45,908 bases of DNA from Sediminispirochaeta sp. (GTDB lineage Bacteria; Spirochaetota; Spirochaetia; B11-G9), in the NCBI GenBank assembly GCA_024763455.1, contig JANTFL010000006.1, forward strand, positions 1 through 45,908, written 5' to 3'. Both the position numbers and the translations under genes were made by a program. The first letter of the stretch is position 1; every line of letters begins with the position of its first letter. Under the pieces are notes generated by a model. It had not been told where the DNA came from, ran no database searches, and saw only the letters and a program-made list of their open reading frames with translations. Below, one piece after another: positions 20,129 to 30,335 of the stretch.

Positions 20129-20917
20129 ATGCTTGAAGTCAAGAATTTAACAAAAATATATAATGACGGGACTGTAGCCCTGGATGATGTAAGTTTTACC
20201 GTTGAGGACGGTGAGTTTCTGGTCATTATAGGTCTTAGCGGATCGGGTAAGTCTACATTGCTCAGGTGTATTAATAGACTTATTGATCCAACTGAGGGGC
20301 AGATTATCTGGGACGGTAAGGACGTCACATCGGTAAAGGGGGCACAGCTGAGGAATTTACGGCGGCAGGTTGGTATGATTTTCCAGCATTTCAACCTTGT
20401 GAATCGTTCTTCTGTAATGAATAACGTACTTTCCGGCAGACTTGGGTATGTCGACCCTTGGAAAAGCCTCCTCTATAAATTTAGCCCAGAGGACCGTAAA
20501 AAAGCCATGGAATCGCTGCAGATGGTAGGAATTGAAGATCAGGCTTTAAAAAGAGCAGATGAGCTTTCTGGAGGACAGCAGCAACGGGTTGGTATTGCCC
20601 GTGCACTGATGCAGAACCCCAAAATGATTCTTGCTGACGAACCAGTAGCAAGCCTGGACCCCGTTCTGGCGCATACAATTCTAGGATACCTGGAAAAACT
20701 AAATTTGGAACGGAATATCACAGTGATGTGCAGCCTTCATTACCTGGATCTTGTTCAAAGATACGGAACAAGAGTAATAGGATTACGGGATGGAAAACTT
20801 GTCTGGGAAGGCGACAATAATGCCATAAAGAAAATGAGTGATGCAGAATTCAAGAATATTTACGGTGAGGAAGCCGAACGCGTCAGCGCCGGTTCTCTGA
20901 CAGGAGGGGAAGTGTAA
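20129..20917 (+). CDS. phnC: phosphonate-type ABC transporter ATP-binding protein
   Basis: GLSGSGKSTLLRCINRLIDPTEG, IFQHFNLVNRSSVMNNVLSGRLGY, ELSGGQQQRVGIARAL. Confidence 0.92.
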   Translation: MLEVKNLTKIYNDGTVALDDVSFTVEDGEFLVIIGLSGSGKSTLLRCINRLIDPTEGQIIWDGKDVTSVKGAQLRNLRRQVGMIFQHFNLVNRSSVMNNVLSGRLGYVDPWKSLLYKFSPEDRKKAMESLQMVGIEDQALKRADELSGGQQQRVGIARALMQNPKMILADEPVASLDPVLAHTILGYLEKLNLERNITVMCSLHYLDLVQRYGTRVIGLRDGKLVWEGDNNAIKKMSDAEFKNIYGEEAERVSAGSLTGGEV

Positions 20918-22438
20918 ATGGCATCCAGGAAGATTGAAGTAGTTGAAAAAAAGAATCTTGTTTCTCCTCCGGTGGCAGTGATAATTTCTGTGCTTTTTCC
21001 CGGTTTGGGGCATGTACTCATAAGAAAACTTAATAGAGGCCTTTTGATTATGGCATCCATAGGTACTATAATCGGTTTATTTTTATGGAGAATAGATCTT
21101 TTAGCACATCGGGAAACAGATTTTATTTCCCAATATCTCAAAGCTTTAAGCAGAAAAGGGTTCTTTATCGGTTTTATAACCCTTGCTATTGTTATTCTTT
21201 GGCTGTGGGTTGCACGTGATACTTATCTGCACGCAACTAGGAAGAAAAAAGGCGGTTTTGCACTTTTTGCTTTTATTCTTGTTATGTTCTTCGCAATCGG
21301 ATGGCAGATAAGTGAGATAGATCTTAAAAAAGCAGTTACAAAATTCCCAGATGCTTGGCCGCCGCTTTCAAAAATTCTTTGGCCATGGGAAGCTGCTTTC
21401 ACCCGGGCGACAGAGGAGCTTTCAGCAAGTACCGAAATTCTCATAGGGTCCGAAGATCAAGGGCCACCGCCTATTCCAGTGGAAGAACCGGGGAAACCAT
21501 ACCTCCGTTCAACACCTAATTTTGGAAAGCTTTCATCCCTTGATGAGAACAATAACGTTATCAAAGGGACAATACTCCATCTTACCGGCAAAAATTTTAA
21601 ACCCAATACGCTTACTCAAATATGGTGGTTTGATGCTTTGGGAAATGAATTCCGCCCGAGACAAGATGGGAAATATACCAGTGTAACCACTGACGATAAG
21701 GGTAATTTCGAGTATGATCTGGTAATGCCTTACAGACTTATCCCTCCCAGTGCTGAAGGAAAGATACTGAATAAAGTTGAAGCAAGACAGGTTACAGAGG
21801 TTGGTTCGCTGATTCCCGCAGATCCTTTAAAACTTACTTTTTCTCTTATTATAGAAACAATTTTTATGGGTATGATGGCTACATTTTTCGGGATTATACT
21901 CTCCATACCTATAAGTTTTTTAGCCGCCCGGAACATAATGAAAGGCTCATGGGTAACAATGCTCATCTACTTTATAACAAGGACTGTTCTCAACATTATA
22001 AGATCCATCGAACCATTAATCTGGGCGCTGATTGCCGTAGTGTGGGTTGGGCTTGGGCCGTTTGCTGGTATCGTTGCCTTGACAGTTCATTCAATTGCCG
22101 CACTGGGGAAGCTGTATTCAGAAGCAATTGAAGGGATAGATCACGGGCCAATTGAGGCCATTCAGGCAACAGGAGCAAATTGGCTTCAGACAATTATGTT
22201 TGCAGTTATTCCGCAGATGATTCCGCCCTTTGTTTCATTTTCCATCTACCGCTGGGACATCAATGTAAGGATGTCTACTGTTATCGGTCTTGTTGGAGGC
22301 GGCGGTATCGGTTTCCTTCTCGTACAGTATATACGGCTTCTGGATTACAAAGCAGCAGGTATTGCAGTTTGGTTTATCGCATTGACTGTTTCCATACTTG
22401 ATTATGTAAGTGCTGAAATCAGGAATCGATTTGTGTAA
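20918..22438 (+). CDS. phnE: phosphonate-type ABC transporter permease with N-terminal extension
   Basis: C-terminal half ETIFMGMMATFFGIILSIPISFLAARN ... GGGGIGFLLVQYIRLLDYKAAG is PhnE-like; N-terminal ~230 aa contain extra TM helices and an extracytoplasmic domain. Confidence 0.88.
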   Translation: MASRKIEVVEKKNLVSPPVAVIISVLFPGLGHVLIRKLNRGLLIMASIGTIIGLFLWRIDLLAHRETDFISQYLKALSRKGFFIGFITLAIVILWLWVARDTYLHATRKKKGGFALFAFILVMFFAIGWQISEIDLKKAVTKFPDAWPPLSKILWPWEAAFTRATEELSASTEILIGSEDQGPPPIPVEEPGKPYLRSTPNFGKLSSLDENNNVIKGTILHLTGKNFKPNTLTQIWWFDALGNEFRPRQDGKYTSVTTDDKGNFEYDLVMPYRLIPPSAEGKILNKVEARQVTEVGSLIPADPLKLTFSLIIETIFMGMMATFFGIILSIPISFLAARNIMKGSWVTMLIYFITRTVLNIIRSIEPLIWALIAVVWVGLGPFAGIVALTVHSIAALGKLYSEAIEGIDHGPIEAIQATGANWLQTIMFAVIPQMIPPFVSFSIYRWDINVRMSTVIGLVGGGGIGFLLVQYIRLLDYKAAGIAVWFIALTVSILDYVSAEIRNRFV

Positions 22439-22446
22439 AACATTAT

Positions 22447-22480
22447 AAAGAAAGCCGGCTTTCTATGCCGGCTTTTCTCT
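22447..22480. terminator. bidirectional intrinsic terminator
   Basis: AAAGCCGGC-tttctat-GCCGGCTTTT between convergent phnE and the citrate synthase gene. Confidence 0.85.
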
Positions 22481-23839
22481 TTATTCCTGTTTCCGTTCCG
22501 ACAAAGGCAATAAATCTTTCTTTTCCTGACTGATATGCTTATAAGCCGGACGCATTATTCTTCCGCCGTTAATGAGCTCCTCTATTCTGTGTGCACTCCA
22601 GCCTGCTATCCTCGCGATTGCAAATATCGGAGTATAAAGATCTGCGGGTATTCCTAGAAGGCTGTAAACAAAACCTGAGTAAAAGTCAACGTTTGCGGAA
22701 ATAACCTTCTTGCTATTCTTTAAATCGTAAAAAACTTTTGGCGTCAGCTTTTCAACCAACGTGTATAATTTAAATTCTTCGGAAGCACCTTTCTCCTGAG
22801 CAAGTTCTTTGGCTTTTTCTTTAAGAATAACTGCTCTTGGATCAGAGTATGTGTAAACGGCATGTCCCATCCCATAAATCAAGCCTGTTCTGTCAAATGT
22901 TTGTTTGTTTATTATTTTGGCAAGATAATCATAGACCTGCTTTTCATCGCTCCAGTCTTTAACATTCGCTTTAATGTCTTCCATCATGCGTAAAACTTTT
23001 ATATTCGCTCCTCCATGCTTTGCACCCTTTAACGAACCAATTGCTGCTGCAACAGCAGAATAGGTGTCGGTATCTGCCGATGAAATCAGATGGATAGAAA
23101 ATGTAGAATTGTTTCCACCACCGTGTTCGGCATGCAGCACAAGAGCAAGATCAAGAAGCTCTGCCTCAAGGGGAGTATATTTTCTATCAGCTCTAATGAG
23201 CATTAAAAGATTCTCAGCGGTTGACTTTTCCGGATCCGGAGAATGAATAACCAACGTCTTTTTATTATAGTAATGTTCCTTTGCCTGAAATGCATAAGCC
23301 ACAAATGTTGGAAACCAGGCTATAAGCTGTATAGACTGACGGAGATAGTTCTCAACCGTCTGCTCATCAGGATTATCATCATATGAATATGCAGCCAGGA
23401 CACTCCGGGCAAGCTTGTTCATTATATTATTACTAGGTGCTTTTAATATCATATCTTCGGTAAACCCTTCGGGCAGCACTCTTTTTTCACCCAGAAGTTT
23501 TGTAAATTCCACAAGCTCTTCTTTCAGGGGGAGCTCACCAAAAAGAAGAAGAAAGACAATCTCTTCAAAACCAAAACGCTTTTCATTCAGAAAACTGCTG
23601 GAAAGCTCCTTTATATCGAACCCTCTGTACCTGAGTCTACCTTCAACCGGAACTTTTTCATTTTCATCGACAATATATCCATGAACATCTCCGATCTGTG
23701 TAAGACCAACAAGAACTCCGGTCCCGTCGTTATTTCGAAGCCCCCTTTTAATGTCATATCTTGAAAAAGCTGCCGGATCTATTCTATTATTCCGTGTCGC
23801 AAGCTTAACGTATTTCTGAAATTCATTTATTCGATCCAT
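22481..23839 (-). CDS. gltA: citrate synthase
   Basis: 452 aa; EGRLRYRGFDIKEL, HAEHGGGNNSTF, KGAKHGGANIKVLRMM, GMGHAVYTYSDPRA. Confidence 0.92.
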   Translation of the reverse strand: MDRINEFQKYVKLATRNNRIDPAAFSRYDIKRGLRNNDGTGVLVGLTQIGDVHGYIVDENEKVPVEGRLRYRGFDIKELSSSFLNEKRFGFEEIVFLLLFGELPLKEELVEFTKLLGEKRVLPEGFTEDMILKAPSNNIMNKLARSVLAAYSYDDNPDEQTVENYLRQSIQLIAWFPTFVAYAFQAKEHYYNKKTLVIHSPDPEKSTAENLLMLIRADRKYTPLEAELLDLALVLHAEHGGGNNSTFSIHLISSADTDTYSAVAAAIGSLKGAKHGGANIKVLRMMEDIKANVKDWSDEKQVYDYLAKIINKQTFDRTGLIYGMGHAVYTYSDPRAVILKEKAKELAQEKGASEEFKLYTLVEKLTPKVFYDLKNSKKVISANVDFYSGFVYSLLGIPADLYTPIFAIARIAGWSAHRIEELINGGRIMRPAYKHISQEKKDLLPLSERKQE

Positions 23840-23957
23840 AGTGATAGAGCCTCCAATTATTCATATTAATTAGGTTAATAAGAGCTTATTATGAGCTTTT
23901 TTTTCCATTAAAACAAGTATGGCTAGATAATATAATCTACTGAGCTCATTAATTATT

Positions 23958-24638
23958 TTAATAAGATTTTTCGAACCAAATATTCCGTATTTTGTGACTT
24001 TTACCAATTCCTTTTCTTTCGAATGATGTTTCGGGGCGCCATTCAATTTTATCTGCATAGGGATTATATCTGTTTTTCAGCTGCTTGAATGACTGAAATA
24101 CTTCAAGTATCCATTCTGCATAAGGCTCCCAGTCAGTTGCTGTATAAATATAGCCTCCGGGTTTTAGCTTAGGGAGAACCAAGGAAACAAACTCTTTTTG
24201 TACTAGTCTTCTTTTGAAATGTTTCTTTTTAGGCCATGGATCAGGAAAAAACAGGTGAATCCCGCTTAACGTTTCAGTACCGATCATGTGTTCAAAAATT
24301 TCCACAGCATCATGTCTTATAATTTTGAGATTATCAAGTTTTCTCGTGTGTATTTCATTAAGTACTCTGCCTACCCCGGGGGTATGAACCTCCACCCCAA
24401 GGTAATTTTTATCCGGATTACGCTCTGCTATTTCGATCGTAGCATGCCCCATTCCAAACCCGATCTCAAGATATGTATCATTGCTGTTCTTGAATACGTC
24501 TTTGAAATCGAGAATCTGATTCTTAAACTCTATGCAATATAACGGAGCATAGGTATCAAGTGCCTTTCTCTGCATTGTACTCATTCGTCCTGTTCTCAGA
24601 ACAAAACTCTTAATCTTTCTACTGTTATTTGTTTTCAC
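23958..24638 (-). CDS. trmB: tRNA (guanine-N7-)-methyltransferase
   Basis: LEIGFGMGHATIEIA, LGVEVHTPGVGR, IHLFFPDPWPKKKHFKRRLVQ; apparent GTG start. Confidence 0.93.
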   Translation of the reverse strand: MKTNNSRKIKSFVLRTGRMSTMQRKALDTYAPLYCIEFKNQILDFKDVFKNSNDTYLEIGFGMGHATIEIAERNPDKNYLGVEVHTPGVGRVLNEIHTRKLDNLKIIRHDAVEIFEHMIGTETLSGIHLFFPDPWPKKKHFKRRLVQKEFVSLVLPKLKPGGYIYTATDWEPYAEWILEVFQSFKQLKNRYNPYADKIEWRPETSFERKGIGKSHKIRNIWFEKSY

Positions 24639-24651
24639 CTTTAATTGCTAC

Positions 24652-26901
24652 CTATGTATATTTTATCCTTTCAGACATTAACACTTCAATTTCTCTTACT
24701 GTTCCGGTCGTTACCGCTTTTTCAGCAAACCTGACAGCATTCTCTGTATTCATTCTCGCTATCTCTCTCCTGACAAACTGTATCATTCTGGGTTCAACGC
24801 TGAAGGTACGAATTCCAAGCCCTATAAAAAATTCAAGAAGGTCCGGGTCTACAGCCGTATCACCGCAAACCGAAAGAGGGCAATTGTTCTTTTTTGCTGA
24901 TTCTGCTACCATTTTAAGAGCCCGTAAAACTGCAGGATGATGCGGGACATACAGATCCTTTACTTTTTCGTTGGTACGGTCTATTCCAAGGATATATTGA
25001 ACCAGATCATTTGTGCCGATACTTATAAAATCTGCAGTTGCTGCAATCTCGTCAATTAAATAAACAATTGAGGGTAATTCTATCATAGCCCCAATTTTTG
25101 GTTTTTTATTATGGGGAAGCCCCTCTTTTTCAAGCTCTTCTATACATTGAGCAAGTACTTCTTTTGCTTTATTAAAATCATCAATACCGGTAACAAGGGG
25201 AAATAATATCTTTAGATCTTTGTCAACTCCGACCCGAAGGAGAGCCCTCAACTGATCTTTAAATACTCCAATATTTTGCAGACTATAACGTAAAGCTCTC
25301 AAACCCAGAGACGGATTCAATTCTTTTGTATCGGCAATCCCAAGTATTTTATCACCACCTATATCGATCGTCCTGAATACTACGTCAGGTATAGTATCAA
25401 GAAGCCTGGAGTAAATAACCAGCTGTTCTTCCTCTGTCGGGAAGTTATTTCTTATAAGAAAAAGGAATTCACTTCTGTATAATCCGGCACCTTCTGCTTT
25501 GTACTTAACAGCATTCTCTGAATCACTTAAAATATTTATATTCGCCTGAATTTTTATTTTTATACCATCCTGAGTTTCAGCTGAATCAAGCATGTCAGTA
25601 GAGCCGGTTTTGGCTTTGGCACTGTCAATGTTACCAAGGTATTTTTTAATTAATTCCTCTTCAGGATTTACGAGAACAACTCCCTGATATGCATCAACTA
25701 CAAGTGTAGACTCATCTCTTTGATTGAAAAATGTTTTATCGGTAAGAAAAACAACCGGCAGATCCAGGGATTTAGCAAGAATTGCTATGTGACTGGTCAC
25801 CCCTACTCCGTATATTACAAAGCCTTCAGTATGCTGAGCAGCAAGTTTAACAAGTTCAGAAGGCAGCATATTCTTTGCGACTACTATTTGCCCTGAATAA
25901 TCTCCATCATCAACAACCTCCTCTGATAAATTTTTGAGCAGCCTGTGCCCAAGATCCTTGAGGTCCAATATTTTTTCCTGAACGTTTTCATTACCGCTTA
26001 TTGAAAAGAGATCTATATATTCATTAATCACCTTTACAATAGCTTTTGATGCTTTTTCCCCTTCTTTAATATACTTTCTGATAGATCCTGATAAATCATC
26101 ATCACTCACCATAAGCAAATGCGAAGCAAAAATCAGTGAACCCGCCTCCGAAAGGTTCTCATCCATCTTAGCCTGCAGCTTTTCAAGTTGCTTGGTAGTC
26201 CTGGAGAGAGACAGTTCGAATCCTTCAAGGCTTTCAGAATAATGGTTCCCTTTCGTTCGCAGATATTTTCCCTTTGAAGTCTCAGACATGAAAAAAGATG
26301 TTCCAACAGCAATTCCGGTAGACGCGGATCTTCCTTTATAGTACTGCTGCTTTTGAAGAAGATCGCTGCTTACCCTGTCTTTAAAACCTTTTCTCAGCTC
26401 CAACAATGTTTTTGCATTATCGAGAAAGGTGGCAAGCTGAGATGCTATCAAGGTTAATGCTTTTACATCCCGTGGGGTGTAATATCCGGGTTTTGAATCC
26501 TCAAGGACAATTACTCCCAATTCTTTGTTATGATAAATAATAGGGACTGCAAGAATTGATTCATACTGTTCTTCGTGCATACCGGGGATATGTTTATACT
26601 GGGGGTCCATAGCACCCCGGGCGATATTGATGGGAATCCGCTCTTTGAAAGCTTTTCCGGTTATTCCCTCTCCGATTTCAAGCTTTATTTTCCCGATAAA
26701 TTCTGAATTCAATCCTGCTGTGGCACGCAAGACGAGATTATTCTCAGTTTCATCTAGAAGAAATATTGAGCATGCTTCGGTACGAATATGTTTTGCTATT
26801 ACCTTCACAACAAGATTCAGCAGTCCGTTTATATTTGTTTTATGCTGGAAAATTTCCGTTAATTCTCTGACACTGAAAATAAGGTCGTAAACTTTTTTCA
26901 T
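24652..26901 (-). CDS. ptsP: phosphoenolpyruvate-protein phosphotransferase with N-terminal GAF domain
   Basis: N-terminal GAF; phospho-His segment GVTSHIAILAKSLDLPVVF; GGDKILGI, SIGTNDLVQYILGIDR, CGDTAVDPDLLEFFIGLG. Start placed at MKKVYDL after a GGGGGTGG RBS. Confidence 0.9.
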   Translation of the reverse strand: MKKVYDLIFSVRELTEIFQHKTNINGLLNLVVKVIAKHIRTEACSIFLLDETENNLVLRATAGLNSEFIGKIKLEIGEGITGKAFKERIPINIARGAMDPQYKHIPGMHEEQYESILAVPIIYHNKELGVIVLEDSKPGYYTPRDVKALTLIASQLATFLDNAKTLLELRKGFKDRVSSDLLQKQQYYKGRSASTGIAVGTSFFMSETSKGKYLRTKGNHYSESLEGFELSLSRTTKQLEKLQAKMDENLSEAGSLIFASHLLMVSDDDLSGSIRKYIKEGEKASKAIVKVINEYIDLFSISGNENVQEKILDLKDLGHRLLKNLSEEVVDDGDYSGQIVVAKNMLPSELVKLAAQHTEGFVIYGVGVTSHIAILAKSLDLPVVFLTDKTFFNQRDESTLVVDAYQGVVLVNPEEELIKKYLGNIDSAKAKTGSTDMLDSAETQDGIKIKIQANINILSDSENAVKYKAEGAGLYRSEFLFLIRNNFPTEEEQLVIYSRLLDTIPDVVFRTIDIGGDKILGIADTKELNPSLGLRALRYSLQNIGVFKDQLRALLRVGVDKDLKILFPLVTGIDDFNKAKEVLAQCIEELEKEGLPHNKKPKIGAMIELPSIVYLIDEIAATADFISIGTNDLVQYILGIDRTNEKVKDLYVPHHPAVLRALKMVAESAKKNNCPLSVCGDTAVDPDLLEFFIGLGIRTFSVEPRMIQFVRREIARMNTENAVRFAEKAVTTGTVREIEVLMSERIKYT

Positions 26902-26921
26902 GAACACCACCCCCGTTAGTA

Positions 26922-29900
26922 TTATAACAATATTTGCAGTTTTTCCCTAATAAATTCTGATTTATCTTTCAACCCTATAATTTTGGTTTTAATAGTCAAT
27001 ATATTCGGCTTTTCAGGATCAAGTTTAACAATACCTTTACTTTCTTTGATCAATCGCAAAATCTTGTCTACAGAAATAATTGAAACCTTTGAAAAGTTAA
27101 TCTTTGCTACACCGTGCCTTTCCACAACTGAATGAATATACAATTTTTTACAAAGTATCCTCAATTCTGAAATGGAAATCAAGCTGTTTACCTCATCAGG
27201 TAGGGGACCAAACCGGTCCTGAAGCTCCCCGAGAACCGTATCCAGATCAAAATCAGTCTGCACAGAAGCTATTTTTTTATAAATCTCCATCTTTTCTACG
27301 GGGTTGCTTATGTACGATTCAGGGATGTACCCTGAATAGTTCAGATCAAGGTATACTTCAGGTGCTTCATCCCTGTTTGCATCACTAAGGTCAGCTATAG
27401 CATCATCCAGTATCTTAAGGTACATATCAAATCCCACTGAAAGGATGTCTCCGCTCTGCTGCCGTCCCAATAGGTTACCGGCTCCTCTCACTTCAAGATC
27501 CTTCATAGCTATTTTAAAACCTGAACCGAGATCGGTAAAATCAGATATTATTGTCAGCCGCTTCATAGCTATCTCTGATAATGCTCTTCTATCGGGATAC
27601 AGAAGGTAGGCGTAAGCCTTCTTATCAGACCTTCCAACCCTTCCTCTCAGCTGATAGAGCTGACTGACACCGTACATATCAGCCCTGTCAATGATAATTG
27701 TATTGACGTTCGGTATATCGATTCCATTTTCAATAATTGTCGTAGCAACAAGGATCTGAAAACTACCATGGATAAAGCGGTACATAACATCTTCAAGCTG
27801 GGTGCTGGTCAACTGTCCATGAGCTGTTTCTATCATTACTTCCGGAAGGAGGTTTTCCAGGAATATTCGTGTCTGGGTCAGTGTTTCTACCCGGTTGTGG
27901 AGATAAAAAACCTGCCCGCCCCGTGCGATCTCCCGGCGGACAGCATCCGCTATAACCGCTTCGTCAAATTCCTGAATAATTGTTTCTATTGGTCTTCTGG
28001 AAAAAGGAGCGGTAGACAACAACGACATATCCCGTATCTTCAGCAATGACATATGCAGAGTCCGCGGAATGGGAGTTGCAGAAAGACTTAAGCAGTCAAC
28101 CGAATGTTTAATCTCTTTCAGTTTCTCTTTGTCCTTTACGCCGAAACGCTGCTCTTCGTCTATTATGAGAAGCCCAAGATTCTTAAAAATGACGTCCTTT
28201 TGTATTATTCTATGAGTACCTATAATGAGATCGACTTTTCCGTCTTTCAAGTCTTCGAGAATTCTTTTCTGCTCCTTTTTAGGTACAAACCGGCTTATCA
28301 TCTTTATCTTCACCGGGAATTTATTAAACCTGTCGGTAAAATTTTCATAATGCTGTTCGGCGAGAATGGTTGTAGGGGCTAGAAAAGCTACCTGCTTTCC
28401 TGAGACTACAGCCTTAAATGCAGCCCTCATGGCAACTTCTGTCTTGCCGTATCCAACATCACCACATATGAGTCTATCCATAGGCCGGGGACTTTCCATA
28501 TCCATTTTTACGTCTTCTATACACTTTATCTGGTCGGGAGTTTCCTCGAATGGGAACGTCGCCTCAAACTCCAACTGCCAGTCAGTATCTTCCGGAAACG
28601 GAAATCCTTTGGTGTTTTTTCTTTTTGCATAGAGGGCTATCAACATTTCAGCAAGATCTTCTACAGATTTTCTAACTCTTTTCTTTCGATTTTCCCACGC
28701 TTTACCACCGATCTTGTCCAAACCGGGAGCGCGGCCATCCTTCCCTATATACCTCTGAACAAGATTCACCTGCTCGATAGGTATAAATATTGTTTCTTCT
28801 CCTGCATATTCAAGCTGTATGTAATCGCGTTCGGTTCCTGCAGCTTTAATTCTTTCAATTCCTTTAAATCGTCCGATCCCATAGTTAACATGAACAATAA
28901 AATCTCCCGGATTGAGCTCAACAAAAGTATCTATTGCCTGACTCTGTACTTTTTTAACCGAAGACGACATCCGTTTCCTTCTTCCGAATATCTCGTTCTC
29001 TGCTATTACAGAGAATTTCATATCAGGGAGGGAGAAGCCTTCAGAAATTCTCTCCGAAATTACCTCCACTGTGTAATCTTTGAGAAGATGGCGTATCCGT
29101 TCCGCCTGAGCTTCGGTTTCAGCAAAGATATACACGGAGTATCCAATGGAAAGCATTTTATCAAGTTCCTCTTTAAGGTAATTGAGATTACCAAAAAATG
29201 ACCGAGGACCGTCAAAGGGGAACTTGATTCTTTTCTCGGAAGAATTCCTTAACGTTGGAAATATTATCTTTCTGAGCTCATGATTCTGAAGCTCTACAAA
29301 ATCAAGGGACATCAAATCAGGATGGATACAGGTATCCCCGTTTCCCCGAGCTTTTATGTAAAGTTCCCTGTTCTCCTTTTTTACAACCTCAAATGCGTGG
29401 TTAAGTCTTTCATCACTCACCAAAACAGAAACAGTATCCCTGCCGATATAGTCAAGGATGGAATACATTCTATCAAAAGCTAAGGGGAAAAAAATCTCTT
29501 CATGCGGACAGGTCCCAAAATCGTAGAGAGAATCCCTGATTTTATCAAAATTCTTTGCAATGGTTTCTACCTTTTCTATTTTCTTGTTATCCCACAATAT
29601 TTCTGTGCAGGGATATATAACTATTTGCTCCATGGAACTAAGTGAAACCTGCGTAACAGGATCAAAACGTCGTATGGCCTCCACTTCATCCCACTCAAAT
29701 ACTATTCTCACTGCAGTTGAATCTCCGGGCATGTATATATCCAGAACTTCACCCTTTAATGAATATTCTCCAGGCACCGTTACCCGGGGAACCCTCATAT
29801 ACCTCATAGATGAAAGATTCTCACTTATTTCTTCAGTATCAATTGGATTACCCTGGGCAATGGTAAGAAGTTTTGCCTTTATGAATTCAGGAGACGGAAG

Positions 29901-30293
29901 TGGAGTGACAAAAGCCTTTAATGTTGTTACGGTGATTCTGTTTTTTCCGGTTAAAAAGCCAGTGAGGACTTTCATCCTATCTCCGGAGTTCTTGAGCTGG
30001 TATGTATTTCCGGAATACGGGATAGTATCCCAGCTGGAGAAATAAACAGCTTCTTTGTTAACCGTCCTCAGGTCAGAAACCAATGCTAAAGCCTCCTTAA
30101 CAGACGGGACTATGATGAGAAACCCTCTGCCTGTTATATCTGCAAGCCTTGAAACAAGATATCCGATAAAGAAGCCTTCCGGTCCTTCTACTTTAATAAC
30201 TTCGCTTCCTGCGTTATACTGTCCAAGAAGCTTTTTAAATGAGTCGTTACTGGAAAGAATGGAATCAAGTTTTTTTATTAATAATGTTATCAT
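26922..30293 (-). CDS. mfd: transcription-repair coupling factor
   Basis: 1123 aa; RID domain LNPGDFIVHVNYGIGRFKGIE, RLICGDVGYGKTEVAMRAAFKAV, DEEQRFGVKDKEKLK, C-terminal TRCF domain. Confidence 0.96.
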   Translation of the reverse strand: MITLLIKKLDSILSSNDSFKKLLGQYNAGSEVIKVEGPEGFFIGYLVSRLADITGRGFLIIVPSVKEALALVSDLRTVNKEAVYFSSWDTIPYSGNTYQLKNSGDRMKVLTGFLTGKNRITVTTLKAFVTPLPSPEFIKAKLLTIAQGNPIDTEEISENLSSMRYMRVPRVTVPGEYSLKGEVLDIYMPGDSTAVRIVFEWDEVEAIRRFDPVTQVSLSSMEQIVIYPCTEILWDNKKIEKVETIAKNFDKIRDSLYDFGTCPHEEIFFPLAFDRMYSILDYIGRDTVSVLVSDERLNHAFEVVKKENRELYIKARGNGDTCIHPDLMSLDFVELQNHELRKIIFPTLRNSSEKRIKFPFDGPRSFFGNLNYLKEELDKMLSIGYSVYIFAETEAQAERIRHLLKDYTVEVISERISEGFSLPDMKFSVIAENEIFGRRKRMSSSVKKVQSQAIDTFVELNPGDFIVHVNYGIGRFKGIERIKAAGTERDYIQLEYAGEETIFIPIEQVNLVQRYIGKDGRAPGLDKIGGKAWENRKKRVRKSVEDLAEMLIALYAKRKNTKGFPFPEDTDWQLEFEATFPFEETPDQIKCIEDVKMDMESPRPMDRLICGDVGYGKTEVAMRAAFKAVVSGKQVAFLAPTTILAEQHYENFTDRFNKFPVKIKMISRFVPKKEQKRILEDLKDGKVDLIIGTHRIIQKDVIFKNLGLLIIDEEQRFGVKDKEKLKEIKHSVDCLSLSATPIPRTLHMSLLKIRDMSLLSTAPFSRRPIETIIQEFDEAVIADAVRREIARGGQVFYLHNRVETLTQTRIFLENLLPEVMIETAHGQLTSTQLEDVMYRFIHGSFQILVATTIIENGIDIPNVNTIIIDRADMYGVSQLYQLRGRVGRSDKKAYAYLLYPDRRALSEIAMKRLTIISDFTDLGSGFKIAMKDLEVRGAGNLLGRQQSGDILSVGFDMYLKILDDAIADLSDANRDEAPEVYLDLNYSGYIPESYISNPVEKMEIYKKIASVQTDFDLDTVLGELQDRFGPLPDEVNSLISISELRILCKKLYIHSVVERHGVAKINFSKVSIISVDKILRLIKESKGIVKLDPEKPNILTIKTKIIGLKDKSEFIREKLQILL

Positions 30294-30335
30294 GTTTTTA
30301 ACCGAAAATAGTAGTAATAGGTTGGGAGTAAAGTT

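Noticed and set aside
22840-22880. Citrate synthase active-site variant GMGHAVYTYSDPRA instead of GFGHRVY
   Set aside because: The catalytic His is kept and this variant is, as far as I know, characteristic of an established bacterial citrate synthase clade.
23870-23960. Hairpin-like AATAAGAGCTTATT and GAGCTTTTTTTT between gltA and trmB
   Set aside because: Short AT-rich stems with the T-tract on the wrong strand for a trmB or gltA terminator; not convincing.
29560-30045. 161 aa plus-strand ORF
   Set aside because: Antisense to mfd; no RBS and no recognisable domain.
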